From contig WHUX01000176.1 of NCBI GenBank assembly GCA_015179025.1, positions 46,077 to 110,076 of the forward strand: 64,000 bases of DNA. Reading direction: 5' to 3'. The DNA comes from Terfezia claveryi. Taxonomy: Eukaryota > Ascomycota > Pezizomycetes > Pezizales > Pezizaceae. Below are positions 36,348 through 46,463 of the stretch, piece after piece; the first letter of the stretch is position 1, and each line of letters opens with the position of its first letter. Below the pieces are notes generated by a model. That model was not told the DNA's origin, did no database searches, and saw only the letters and a list, made by a program, of their open reading frames with translations. A program made the position numbers and the translations under genes.

Positions 36348-36685
36348 CTAGCAGAACAATAAATAAAGATATAGCTAGCACAACAATAAAAGAAGTTGAA
36401 TAGAATATTTCGCAGTCAAAGAATTAAATGTCATACACGTGATATCTAGGAAGTAACATAGACTGAGTCAGATCATCTGACGGAATACGGGCAAGGAATA
36501 TACGTCCAACAGCATTGCAGTGACTAATCGCGTCAGGATTTTGTTGCGACGCAGCGGGGGCGCTAGTGACGTCCAGATTTTGTCGCGACAAATAGGGACG
36601 TCCGGACGCACAGGACGCACAGGATGAAAACTCGCGTCCGGACGCTTAGTGGTACGTCCTGACGCACATTTTTTTTTGCTGATGT
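36348..36685. repeat. Right subterminal region and terminal inverted repeat
   Basis: After the transposase stop come about 200 bp of non-coding DNA, then dense GACGC/GCGTCC words (36530-36665), a run of nine T and GCTGATGT to 36685, the inverse of the left end. The long frame seen on the minus strand here is accidental. Confidence 0.65.
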
Positions 36686-36903
36686 GTGAATCCAACGAGA
36701 GGGCGGAGGGACGAAGATATATATACATGATTCCAGGCCAAGGCCATGGAAGGAATAAGCTTCCCGAGATTCCTATCTCGGAAGCTAAGATAACAATCAC
36801 CCATTGACGACACACGAACAAGCCTGTTCGAGTGTCAAAACAGTACGACACCCGAACAAGCCTGTTCGAGTATCAAATGAAGACTAAGAACACGGTTGTG
36901 ACA
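36686..36903 (-). repeat. LTR remnant with mixed ancestry
   Basis: On the minus strand it starts TGTCACAACCGTG (right edge 36903). The first about 85 bp, with two GAACAAGCCTGTTCGAG units, match the start of the Copia LTR at 12660-12745. The remainder (TTATTCCTTCC..., CCGCCCTCTCGTTGGATTC) matches the middle of D-family LTRs. It is cut on the left by the DNA transposon. It appears to be inserted in, or recombined with, the D3 LTR fragment at 36909. Confidence 0.6.
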
Positions 36904-36908
36904 TCAAT

Positions 36909-36976
36909 CAACAATAACGAGAGTCAGACGGAATCCCGTCTGACTCTCAAACCTGGCTAGGAAAGGACGGTTGTGA
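36909..36976 (-). repeat. 3' LTR fragment of D3 with hairpin
   Basis: On the minus strand TGTCACAACCGTCC..., identical in layout to the LTR starts at 44767 and 50299. Positions 36912-36941 form an inverted repeat with perfect 13-bp arms GAGAGTCAGACGG around a 4-base loop. The rest of the LTR is missing. Confidence 0.75.
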
Positions 36977-37980
36977 CAATATGCCTGTTTTACTAGTTAT
37001 TGGAGGTCAGCTTCAGCCTCAGCTTCTATATCAGCAAGGACATTGGCCACCTGGTCAAGGTTTACGGGCTTCAATACTACATGATTTTGGTATTTTAGCC
37101 ATTCATCTCCTCCTTTAGAGAGATCTCCTGATCTCCGAGTTAACGTATTAGGCTTGCCCTCAGCCTTTCCAGGGCAGTATTTAATCTTAAAGTTGAACCG
37201 AGAGAGAAATTCTGACCACCTGGCCTGCCATCGGTTGAGCAGCTTGGTGGTTGTAAAATACACAAGGTTTTTGTATTCAGATAATACCTCAATGATCCCC
37301 TTGGCTAACTCTAGATGTGGCCTCCATTCTTCGAATACTCGTACGATGGCCATTAGCTCTTTGTCATAGATCTCCTAGTTGCGCTCGGCTGGGGAGTGCT
37401 TTTTTGAGAAGTAGGCTATAGGGTAAAGGATGCCGTTGACATACTGAGACAATATCCCTGCGAAGACATAGTCAGAGGCATCAGTTTCCACGATACATTT
37501 ACTGACTGGGTCAAAATGGGCCAGGATCGGTGCTGAGCAGAAGGCTTCCTTGAGGTTCTAGAAGGCAGATTGGGCTTCTGGATTCCAGTCAAAGTGCTGG
37601 TCTTTTTTGGTCAGTGCGATGAGGAGGGCTACGATCTTCGAATATCCCAGGATAAAATGCCAGTAAAAGTTAGCGAACCTTAGGAATGCCTGGACATCCT
37701 TGAGATTTACTGGGATTTGCCATTCCTGGACAGCAGTAACCTAGGTAGAGTCCATCCTGATGCCCTCTGTGGTGATGATTAACCCCAGATACTTGACCTC
37801 TTGTACATGAAACTCGCATTTCTCAGGTTTGAAGTACAATCTGGCTTCCTCCAGCTTTTCCAACACTTAATGAACATGGATTTTGTGCTCTATTAGGGTA
37901 TCCGAATAGATCAGGATATCGTCAAGGTAGACCATACAGAACACATCCAGAAAGTCTCATAGGGTGTCATTGATAAAGTG
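36977..37980 (-). pseudogene. D3 RNase H and end of reverse transcriptase
   Basis: The open block 37353-36997 reads [20 protein letters not shown], then [36 protein letters not shown], the RNase H end and connection of Gypsy pol. The area to 37980 aligns with the D4 region encoding [10 protein letters not shown] and TDASDY. Frame changes and stops are present. The foldback element cuts the reverse transcriptase here. Confidence 0.75.
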
Positions 37981-37988
37981 CTGGAAAC

Positions 37989-38793
37989 TTGCGTGCGCAC
38001 CGAGGCGAGTTTTCCCCGCGCCGACTCGCCAAGACTCGCGCCGACGGCCGAGTTTTGCCTAACCCTCAAACTCGGCGAGTCGGCTACATGATTCTCTGGA
38101 ATACTCGGGCCAGCACCGAGTAGCCGACGAGTACTCGCCAAGCCTTTTTGTTTCGGGGAATAGGCTGGAAGCCCACCTGCGCCGCCCATCTATACATGAA
38201 ATTCGTACATTCACGGCTTATATATATACATGTAATTCGTGCATTCGCGGCTTATATACATATATGGAAATTATGCATTCGCGGCTTATATATATACATA
38301 GAAATCATGCATTGGCGGCTTATATATATACATGCAATTCATTCCTTCGCGGGTTATATATATATATATATATATGAAATTGGTGCATTCGCTGCTTCTA
38401 TGTATACATAGAAATTATGCATTCGCAGCTGATATATTGGGTATTCGCGGCCTCTATATATACATCGAAATCATGCATCCGTGGCCTCTATATATATGCA
38501 TAATTCGATATACACCTGCCGCGAATGCACGATTTCCATGCATATATATAAGGCGCGAATGCATGAATTCCATGTATATATATAAGCCGTGAATGAATGA
38601 ATTTTATGTACATATGGGCGGCGAGGGTAGGATTCTAGCCTATTCCCAGTAATAAAAGGGCTTGGCGAGTACTCGCGAGTAGCCGGCGAGTCGGCGCGAG
38701 CTGGCTTCTCCTGGATTGCCATCGGCGTGAGTCGGTATCGAGTAGGAAAAATGGTTGGAAAACTCGCCTCGACTCGGGCCGATGCGCACACTA
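37989..38793. mobile_element. hAT-like foldback element, copy 3 (complete, 805 bp)
   Basis: Flanked by CTGGAAAC (37981-37988) and CTGGAAAG (38794-38801), an 8-bp target duplication with one difference. The uninterrupted D4 sequence at this place (complement of 47674-47688) confirms the empty site. Ends are TTGCGTGCGCACCGAGGCG and the inverse of ...GATGCGCACACTA. Both GC-rich arms are well preserved (CGAGTACTCGCC, GAGTTTTCC), and the centre has 34-bp-type units from about 38186 to 38610, reversing near 38500. No coding gene. Confidence 0.85.
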
Positions 38794-38801
38794 CTGGAAA
38801 G

Positions 38802-39900
38802 AGGCCGGGGCGTTAGTCAACCCAAAAGGCATAATATTATACTCAAAGTAGCCATAACAAGTTCGGAAGGCAGTTTTCTACTCCTCCCCCTCGGCGATCC
38901 ATACCAGGTTGTATGCCTCTCTCAAATCCTGTTTGGTGAACCATTTGGCCTTGGAGAGCCTAGCTAATGTCTCCTGAATTAGAGGCAGGGGATACCGGTT
39001 CTTGACCGTTATCTCGTACAGCCCCCGATTGTCCACACATAGCTTAAGAGAACCATCTGATTTCTTGACGAATAGCACTGGAGCACCCACTGGTGAGGAC
39101 CTGTGGCGAATGAAGCTCTTGTTGAGGTTTTCCTCTAAGTATTTCTTTAAAGCTTCCAGCTCCAATCAGGACATTCCATAGAGGGGCCCATAAGGGGGAG
39201 TCTTACCCTCTATTAGCGGAATCGTGTGGTTATATGGCCAGTGGGGTGCTAGCTTCTCTGCGGCTTTTTCCTAGAACAGGTTAATAAACTTATGATATTC
39301 ATCTAGAACCATAGCCTTCTACTCCTTCTTAGGCCGCATCTTATTTCTAGGTTCACCTTATATATGGATAGGGCATGAGCCTCCAGCTTGTGCCTCCTGG
39401 TAAGGTAAGCGAAAGCCCCTGCCCCGATGAAGCTAACATTCAGAGGTTTTTGGGGAACAAGGGGTATAGAAGGAATGGGGGGCAAAGAGGGAACGGGGAA
39501 TTGGCATCGAGGTGCGTAGGCAGGTGCACTATATGGGTCGGGTAGATTATCGGGGTGGGCCAGGCACACAACCCAGTGATGGTGGCCTTTGGATTCCCAC
39601 ATTGCTTTTTGCAATATTGGCTATTGAACTGCAGTGTGTAGGAGCCAAAGCTGACTGATACATCATGCATTCTAAGCTAGGGAATTCTAAGGACAATCGG
39701 GTATTTGAGCTTTGTCATGAACATTGGGAGGTTTGCTTCGAAGTGATCTCTGACCAGGGCAGGCACGCATGCAATATCGGTGATATCACAAGAGGAGATG
39801 GGCCGACCGTCGATGACATCCAGAACACGTGGGGTTTTGAGCTTTGACGTGGGTATGGAAAATTTACTAACAAAGGCCTAGTCAATAAATGTAATTCTTG
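38802..39900 (-). pseudogene. D3 reverse transcriptase N-terminal half and linker
   Basis: The block 39165-38878 is [20 protein letters not shown], then [38 protein letters not shown] and [15 protein letters not shown]. These are the fingers/palm of a Gypsy reverse transcriptase just before the foldback insertion. The linker with [12 protein letters not shown] is at about 39370-39430. The protease region beyond 39600 has lost its frame. Confidence 0.8.
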
Positions 39901-41262
39901 AGGCTCTATAATCTATAAGGGCTAACGTAGTGTTGTTCTATCATTAATATTGAGAGAGATAGATACAACAAAATACTCGCTGAACAAGCGAAATTCATCA
40001 ACAACCGAAGAAGCGGAATACACAGAAAATACAGACAAAGACAGAGATAAATGGCCTAGGGCAGGTCCTTTGCTAGTGTCAGTAACTAGGCAAGGGACAG
40101 GGCTTTTTCCGCCTCGTTAACCTTCTCAATCCGGGCTTCTGAGATGGCATAAGTGGCCAGGGAGCGGTTTTTTTGGAGGGAACATGCCGCAATAAAGTGG
40201 TCCCCTTTTCTACATACAATGCACAACCTTTAGTGCAGTGGCGGTCTCTTTCCTCCTGGGTTAGTTGAGGCCTTCCCGATGATAGGTCCATAGGGGTGGG
40301 CCCTTCTGCTACCAATGATTGATATGCTAGTTTATTGGCGAAGGCGAGGGCCTGAGCTATTTTGGTGGCATGGTGTTGCTAAGGCTGGAGTTGTGGGAGA
40401 TGGGGTGCTGGCCTAAACATAGGGCAGTTGCAGAGCCAGAACATCCGCTGTTCCACCTGGGAAGCCTAGTCAATCAATTTGTCAAGGGTTTTGGCTTCCA
40501 GGAGGCTGACCATAGCCTGCTGGATTTCGTCATTTAGCCCTTCCTAGAACTGCTCCAGTTTGGACTAGTCATTCCATCAGACCTCCACCGCCAGTCTCAA
40601 GAATTCTGCCACATAAGTAGACAGATCGGTGTTTTTCTGCCTGAGGGCTCAGAGGGCTCTACTGGCAGTGCCAATGATATTATGGTCCCCGAACACTCTA
40701 TTCAGGATTATGAAAAGGGCCGAGATATCGTTGAGCTTGATCTTAGTTTCAAGGACATATGGCTGGATCTGGTCACAAGCTTTCCCCTCCAGTAAGGTGA
40801 AAACATATGCCAGTTGATGTTGTTCTGATAGGAACCTAGCAGAATCCCCATTTAGCTTGAGGTTGACTACATTCTTCTAGGCTCATAGATGAGCCCAGTC
40901 CCTATTGAACTTAGGGGATGTTAGAATGCTTTTAGTCTTGTTGCTACTGGCTGCTATTGGTATTGCAAGGTTCCCTAGAGTGCAGCTGAGGTTTTGGACT
41001 GTAGTCTGTTCATTGGCTAGGGCAAGGTTTACATAGTCGAGATCTGTCTAGAGGACTGTGATCTCTTCGTCGGCGGATCTCAGCTTTCATTCAGCTATGG
41101 CCAGGTTATTGCCAAGTTCAGCCCCGATGGCATCCATAGCCTCGAAGATATGGATGATTTCTAGGTGATAAGCATTCAATTCATTCAGGCCTGAGGGTAT
41201 AGGGGAGCTTCTCTAGGTCTGGAACCTGACAGCGGGTGGTAGAAGAGCTACTCCTGACATGG
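39901..41262 (-). pseudogene. D3 protease end and gag relic
   Basis: DNA match to D4 gag. The segment 40315-40079 carries the pre-knuckle motif PMDLSSGRPQLTQEERDRH, then a knuckle area shifted out of frame. The gag core lies at 40480-40900. The start MSGVALLPPAV is at 41262 downward, an intact ATG where D4 has ACG. Many stops. Confidence 0.7.
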
Positions 41263-41296
41263 CTGTGTACCAGTTAGTCTAAAGGATCCAACGTAG

Positions 41297-41857
41297 TGTA
41301 ACAAGAGCTCTGGGGGACAAGGCGACCAAGAGGTATGCCAGGGCAGTAGCAAGAGAGAATTGCATACGTAGGAGCACTACGTATGTGATCTGGGGAAAAG
41401 CTAGGGTAAGACAAATGTAGGAATGCTATGTGTATGACCAGGGGAAGGCTGAGACGGGGGGGCAAGGGCAAGAGACAAGAGAGGCAGAAGGCAAGGGATA
41501 TGAGACATGTGGAGGCAGTTGCCGTATGTGTTAAAGGAGGCAGCCATGCTGTAGAGTTATTTGTACAAGACAAGGATGTGCATAAGAGAGGTGCACAAGC
41601 ACTAGGAGAAACAAGGTCCTGTATTAGGTATATAAGATGTTGGATGGGGATCCAACAAGAGGGCAGAGAGAGCAAGCTATATATATAGGCTTCCTCCCTG
41701 GCTAAGGCTACCGGAAGGAATAAGGTTCCTAAGACATCTTATCTCGGGAGCCGAGATAACAACACTATCACCTGTATCGCAGGTAATGCCAGACAGAATA
41801 ACAAATAACAATAACAATAACGAGGTCAGGCTAGGCTGTGAAGGAATGGTTGTGACA
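41297..41857 (-). repeat. 5' LTR of D3 (561 bp)
   Basis: Edges TGTAACAAG (41297) and GGTTGTGACA (41857), i.e. TGTCACAACC...TTACA on the minus strand, followed by the family primer-binding tract at 41275-41296. E2 reverse transcriptase sequence starts directly at 41858 (GGGAT). Confidence 0.8.
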
Positions 41858-44766
41858 GGGATTGTAATATACTAGCTACTATAGTTCATATTATGTATGA
41901 AATTTTTAAGAATATAGTTTATAAAAATTTAATTATCTATATTGATAATATTATTATATTCTCTAAAACATATGAAGAACATATAGAATTACTGAAGAAA
42001 GTACTTCAATATCTACAAGATGAGAAATTCTATTTCAAAGAAAGCAAATACCAGTTCTTTACTCTAAAATTAGAAATTTTAGGACATGTTTTGATATCAG
42101 ATAGATTACATATAGACTCAAAAAAGAGAACTACTATATTAACATTCCCAACTTCTATATAGAAAAAAGATCTTAGAGGATTTCTTAGAATTGTTAATTA
42201 TCTCAGCAGATTTATTCCTGACTTGGCATCTTATATATATACCCTATCAGAACTGCAAGGAAAAACAAAGAAATGGGAATGGACAGATACTTATAATACA
42301 GTATTTAAAAAACTTAAGGAACTCATAAATTCCCCACATATTTTAAAACCCTAAAATAATGAGTCTACTAAATTCAAATATTTAGTATGTGATGCTAGTG
42401 ATGTAGGACTAGGATTGTGGATAGGTCAAGGACTGTTGACATATATTAGACTATCATGCTTCTACTCTAGAAAATTTAATCTAGCACAACTCACTTATCC
42501 TACTTTTTAAAAGGAATTATTAGTGATTATTGACTTATTAAAATTTTTTAAAGCACAATTGAGAGGTCCCAAGTTTAGTATCCTTATCAACTACAAACCA
42601 CTAGTAACCTTCCACACTTAAATGTCTACAAGCTAGAAATTGAGGCAATAGTAAGATTATCTAATGGAATTTGATATAGATATATAGTATACTATAGGAA
42701 AGGAAAATTTGATAGTAGATGCTCTATCAAGGAAGCATAAATACTTGGATACTCACACCACCGAGGACAATTATATTTCCAATTACATCGATCCTCCTAA
42801 CCATACCTATAACTGGAATATATCTACCAATGCTTTAAGAACTTTCCACTCACTAGAAACCTCTATTCAAAACAACATGGTTTCTTATGTAGCTATTAAT
42901 TTCAAGCATATTGACTACAATTTCAATAAATATTGTAGAAGTGCCAAAGAACTTAGATACAATATTTTCTGTCTATACTTTGAGGGTATTCAGAATGAAG
43001 AAAGCGAATATAACATAATGAAGGAAGAAGAGTCTTTAGATAATGAGACTCTATCTATCATACTAGAAGAAGTTTTCAGTTGGTATGATTATGTACTCAA
43101 AATAAATAAGAACAAACCTTGAATAGTTCTTAGACTAAGATATAGGCCTCCCTTTTCTAAAAATGTTCAACAAAATACTCTCACTCCCAAAAAAGCACAG
43201 GAACTTACTATTGACCTAGCTTATAGCCCTAGGCAATAGCACAAAAGGATGCATTGGTACTTTTGTCAAGATTTCTACTATCCAACTCATAGCAGTTCCC
43301 ATGCCATGAACAACCACCTGTTCACTATCAAAACATATACAATTTGTAACTACCACAAACATGGCAGTTTGAACTGTAACCTGTTAGCCTTAGTTCTTAA
43401 GAAGGAGAAGGAATTCCTTACAACTTGTATTGTGCTTCTCGTATCTACAAATAAGTCTGGAAAGGAACTAAAACCAATACAACAAACACTAGTATATCTA
43501 CCTCTACAAGCTCTCAGCTATGAAGAAGCTATCTATGAAATTAAGGAATAGGCAAAGAGATAGAATACTGACAAGTCGACATGCCCCTCTCTCTAATCTA
43601 GCATCCAGTTCAGTAACCCTACTAAACAAATGAGCACCTAACAAATAGAACAGGAGATCAAGGATACTTTTGTTGCCCCTCAACAACTATGAAATATACC
43701 TTAACAACTAGCTGCAACTACTAATAGTAGCAATGCAATTCCAATCAATACCAATGCCATTACTCCTCATTCTCAAAAGCGAGTAGCCATTGATGAAGAT
43801 ACAGTACCCTCTTTTATTCAAGATACTAAGACTTCCAGACAGCATTGTGATTTCTATTAGTTCTTAGAACATAATGCTTCTATATGTAAGGAAAAGAAAC
43901 CTACTATTAATGACTTCAATTAAAAAATCAAACTGACCCTTCATAAGCTTATTAAAGAGAGACACATCAGTGACTGGTGGGTAGATAACAAGGACTACTT
44001 TATTACATATTAGCTAGATCAAGGTACAGGTATAAAAGCTGCATATAAATTGTACATGAGAGTATGTCCTATCTAGAAGAACTATTATAATACCTTTGTG
44101 AACCGTAAAGATTATAGAAGAAAAGATGGATTTTTGTATATCAAGAACCAATAAAGATAATGGAGATTAGTCTTGCCTTCTAGCTTTAATATTAAAGGTA
44201 AGAACTATCTCAAATTGGTTATTAAAGATATACATAAAGTAAACGCTCATAGTAGCATTGAAAAAATGATGAAATATCTTACTAACCAATATGATTGCCA
44301 GTCTTTTGCAGAACTAACTAAAGATCATATTAGAAGTTGAAATACTTGTCAATGGACAAAGTATTCCAATAGGGTGCTATTTGGACTTGTAACCCTATTA
44401 TATGTACCAAATAGGCCATGGACAGACATATCAATAGATTTTCTTAAGTTAGTACCTGTATTTACTAAGTGTTCAATTGTGTACCTGAATATTCTAGTTG
44501 AAGAAGATTATGGAGTTCATATTTTATGATTTTGTATAATTGTCAATAGACAATTAAGATTCAAGTTTCTTATTCCTGTTTCAGATAATTTCATAGTAAA
44601 ATAATATACTGCTACTTTTGATACTTATATAGTCCAGACTATAAGATACCCTTTTAGTATTGTTTTTGACTACAACAATCTTTTTATGTCAATGTATTTT
44701 CAAGATTGAACTAGAAATAAAGAAATCAAGTTGGAATCATCCACTATATATTATCTACATGCAGAT
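41858..44766 (+). pseudogene. E2 pol: reverse transcriptase to integrase, first segment
   Basis: E-family pol cut at both ends by insertions. Reverse transcriptase: MYEIFKNIVYKNLIIYIDNI (YIDN, the last catalytic Asp changed to Asn by G-to-A). RNase H: YLVCDASDVGLG and IVDALSRKHKYLD. Spacer with degraded zinc clusters: NHLFTIKTYTICNYHKHGSL then NC. Integrase: VPNRPW-like tract near 44405 with IDFLKLVPVF. The break at 44766 lies inside YLHAD|GQSEI. It shows strong CpA-to-TpA change with many TAG codons. It was probably a full element before D3 and D4 inserted. Confidence 0.8.
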
Positions 44767-45266
44767 TGTCATAACCGTCCTTTCCTAGCCGGGTTTGAGA
44801 GTCAGACGGGATTCCGTCCAACTCTCGTTATTGTTGCTTGATATCATTGTTATCTCTGTTCCCAAGATAAGGGGTCTCAGGAACCTTATTCCTTCCGGTG
44901 GCATTGGCTAGAAAGGAAGCCTATATATATAGCTTGCTCTCTCCGCCCTCTCGTTGAATCCCCATCCAACGTCTTGTATATCCAATACAGGACCTTGCCT
45001 CTCCTAGCGCTTGTGCACCTCCCTTGTGCACCCCCCCCTTGTCTCATGAACCACTCTGCAGCACAGCTGCCTCCCTCCGACACACGTGGCAACTGCCTCT
45101 ACGTGTCTCGTGCCCCTTGCCCTCTGCCTCTCTCGCCCTTGCCCTTGTCCCCGTCCTAGCCTTTTCCCCTAGTCACACACGTAGCATTCCTACGTGTATG
45201 TCACCCTAGCCATGCCCTTGCCCCGGCGTACCCCTTGGTCGCCTTGTCCCCGAAGCCCTCGTTACA
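44767..45266 (+). repeat. 5' LTR of D4
   Basis: TGTCATAACC...CGTTACA. It carries the GAGAGTCAGACGG / CCGTCCAACTCTC inverted repeat near 44800-44830 and a TATATATATAGCTTGC box near 44923-44938, a possible core promoter, followed by CT-rich DNA. Confidence 0.88.
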
Positions 45267-45293
45267 CTACGTTGGATGCTTTAGACCAACCGG

Positions 45294-46422
45294 TACGATA
45301 TCCGCGAGCATTCCACTACCCACTGATAGATTCGCAGCCTGGAGGGCGACTCTGATTCCATCAGGCCTGACAGAACTATCAGCATACCGAAGAACTATGA
45401 TCGAAATATTCACAGGAACCTATGCCATTGGCAAACAACAAGGAGCAAACTTTCAGAAAGCCGAAAAGCGAATCCGAGAAGCTGAAGATGAAATAACCCT
45501 CCTTCGAGAAGATGCAGCAGAGGACAGGATAACTATCCGGAGACTGACTCGTGCCTTGGACCTGGCCGACGGTCCAAAGAACCAGAAAACACAAGACCTA
45601 CCAACCCCGCCCAAGTTTAATGGGGACCGGGGCCGGTTATGAGTATGGAAGAACTCTGTGCAAATAAAACTCTCTGGGGACTCGGCGAAGTTCCCCACTG
45701 TCCACCACCAGCTCTCATACATCTATAGCCTCCTGGAGGGTAAGGCTATGGACCAGGTACAGCCCTTCGTCAAGGTAACGGGGATTGATCTGGTAGATAT
45801 CCCGGCACTAAAGGCAATCTTGGACCGAGCCTTTGGGGACCCGGATCCTAAAGGAACCGCCAGCAGGGCCCTGCGAGACCTCAAGCAAAAACACAACGAA
45901 CTGTGAACCTATGTTGCCGAGTTCTCCAGGCTGGCAGCAGAGCTCAATTGGAATGATGAAGCCAAGCTCGACCAGTTCAAAGACGGGCTTACCTTCGAGC
46001 TGAAAAAGGCTCTGGTCTACTGCCCAACTACCAAGACCCTAGAGGAACTTATTGAGCAAGCTAGCTGGGTGGAACAGCAGACAGCGGCACTAAGAGCCCC
46101 CCAAAAGACACTCCCGACCTCGACTCTCCGTACCCCCTTCCCGATAGCACGCACCCAACCCACACCGGTCAACAAGCCTGCACACCCCTCCCTGGTAGCA
46201 GGTGGGGCTGCCCCCATGGACCTGTCAGCAGGTAGACCTCGTCTTACCCAGAAGGAAAGGGACCGTCGCCACACTCAGGGTTTGTGCATTGTATGCAGAA
46301 AGGGGAACCATTTCATCGCAGCGTGCCCCCTCCGAAAAAACCGTTCAATGGCCGCCCACGCCATCTCCGAATCCAGGATAAAAGAGGTGGATGAGTCGGG
46401 AAAAGCCCTGTCCCTTGCATAG
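45294..46422 (+). pseudogene. D4 gag
   Basis: The frame is uninterrupted except for two TGA stops (45640-45642 and near 45904). The expected initiator is ACG at 45294-45296 where D3 has ATG, so the start is lost as well. It has an N-terminal coiled-coil segment (KRIREAEDEITLLREDAAED), a gag core (LSYIYSLLEGKAMDQVQPFV, then LDRAFGDPDPKGTASRALRD, LKQKHNEL*TYVAEFSRLAAEL), the motif APMDLSAGRPRLTQ and a perfect CX2CX4HX4C knuckle at 46285-46326 (CIVCRKGNHFIAAC). It would form the virus-like particle and bind RNA. The stop at 46420 separates it from pol. Confidence 0.85.
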
Positions 46423-46463
46423 TCACTGACACTAGCAAGGGACCTGCCCCAGGCCATCTATCT

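Larger units (their letters stand above)
28374..36685. mobile_element. Plavaka-type DNA transposon with three genes (8.3 kb)
   Basis: Terminal inverted repeats: CATCAGCAAAAATAATATTTG (from 28375, first 20 or so bases) against the inverse of the right end, CATCAGCAAAAAAAAATGTG (to 36685). Both are followed by GCGTCC/GACGC-rich subterminal DNA. Inside lie a + strand Plavaka transposase and two minus-strand genes. Base composition is GC-richer than the flanks and coding capacity is better preserved. The left flank is an F-family LTR and the right flank a D-like LTR, so I could not define a target duplication. Confidence 0.75.
36909..41857 (-). mobile_element. Gypsy chromovirus copy D3, integrase deleted
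   Basis: Minus-strand D-family element: 5' LTR 41297-41857, gag, protease, reverse transcriptase, RNase H, then an abrupt junction at 36977 to the first 68 bp of a 3' LTR. The integrase core, chromodomain and purine tract are missing relative to D4 (everything after about 48660). It carries foldback copy 3 at 37989-38793. The right edge abuts E2 sequence, so D3 is inserted in E2. Mutation is milder than in D1. Confidence 0.8.

Noticed and set aside
28371..36690. Target duplication for the Plavaka element
   Set aside because: The left flank is an F-family LTR and the right flank a D-like LTR that were not one sequence in any copy here; no short matching flanks could be defended.
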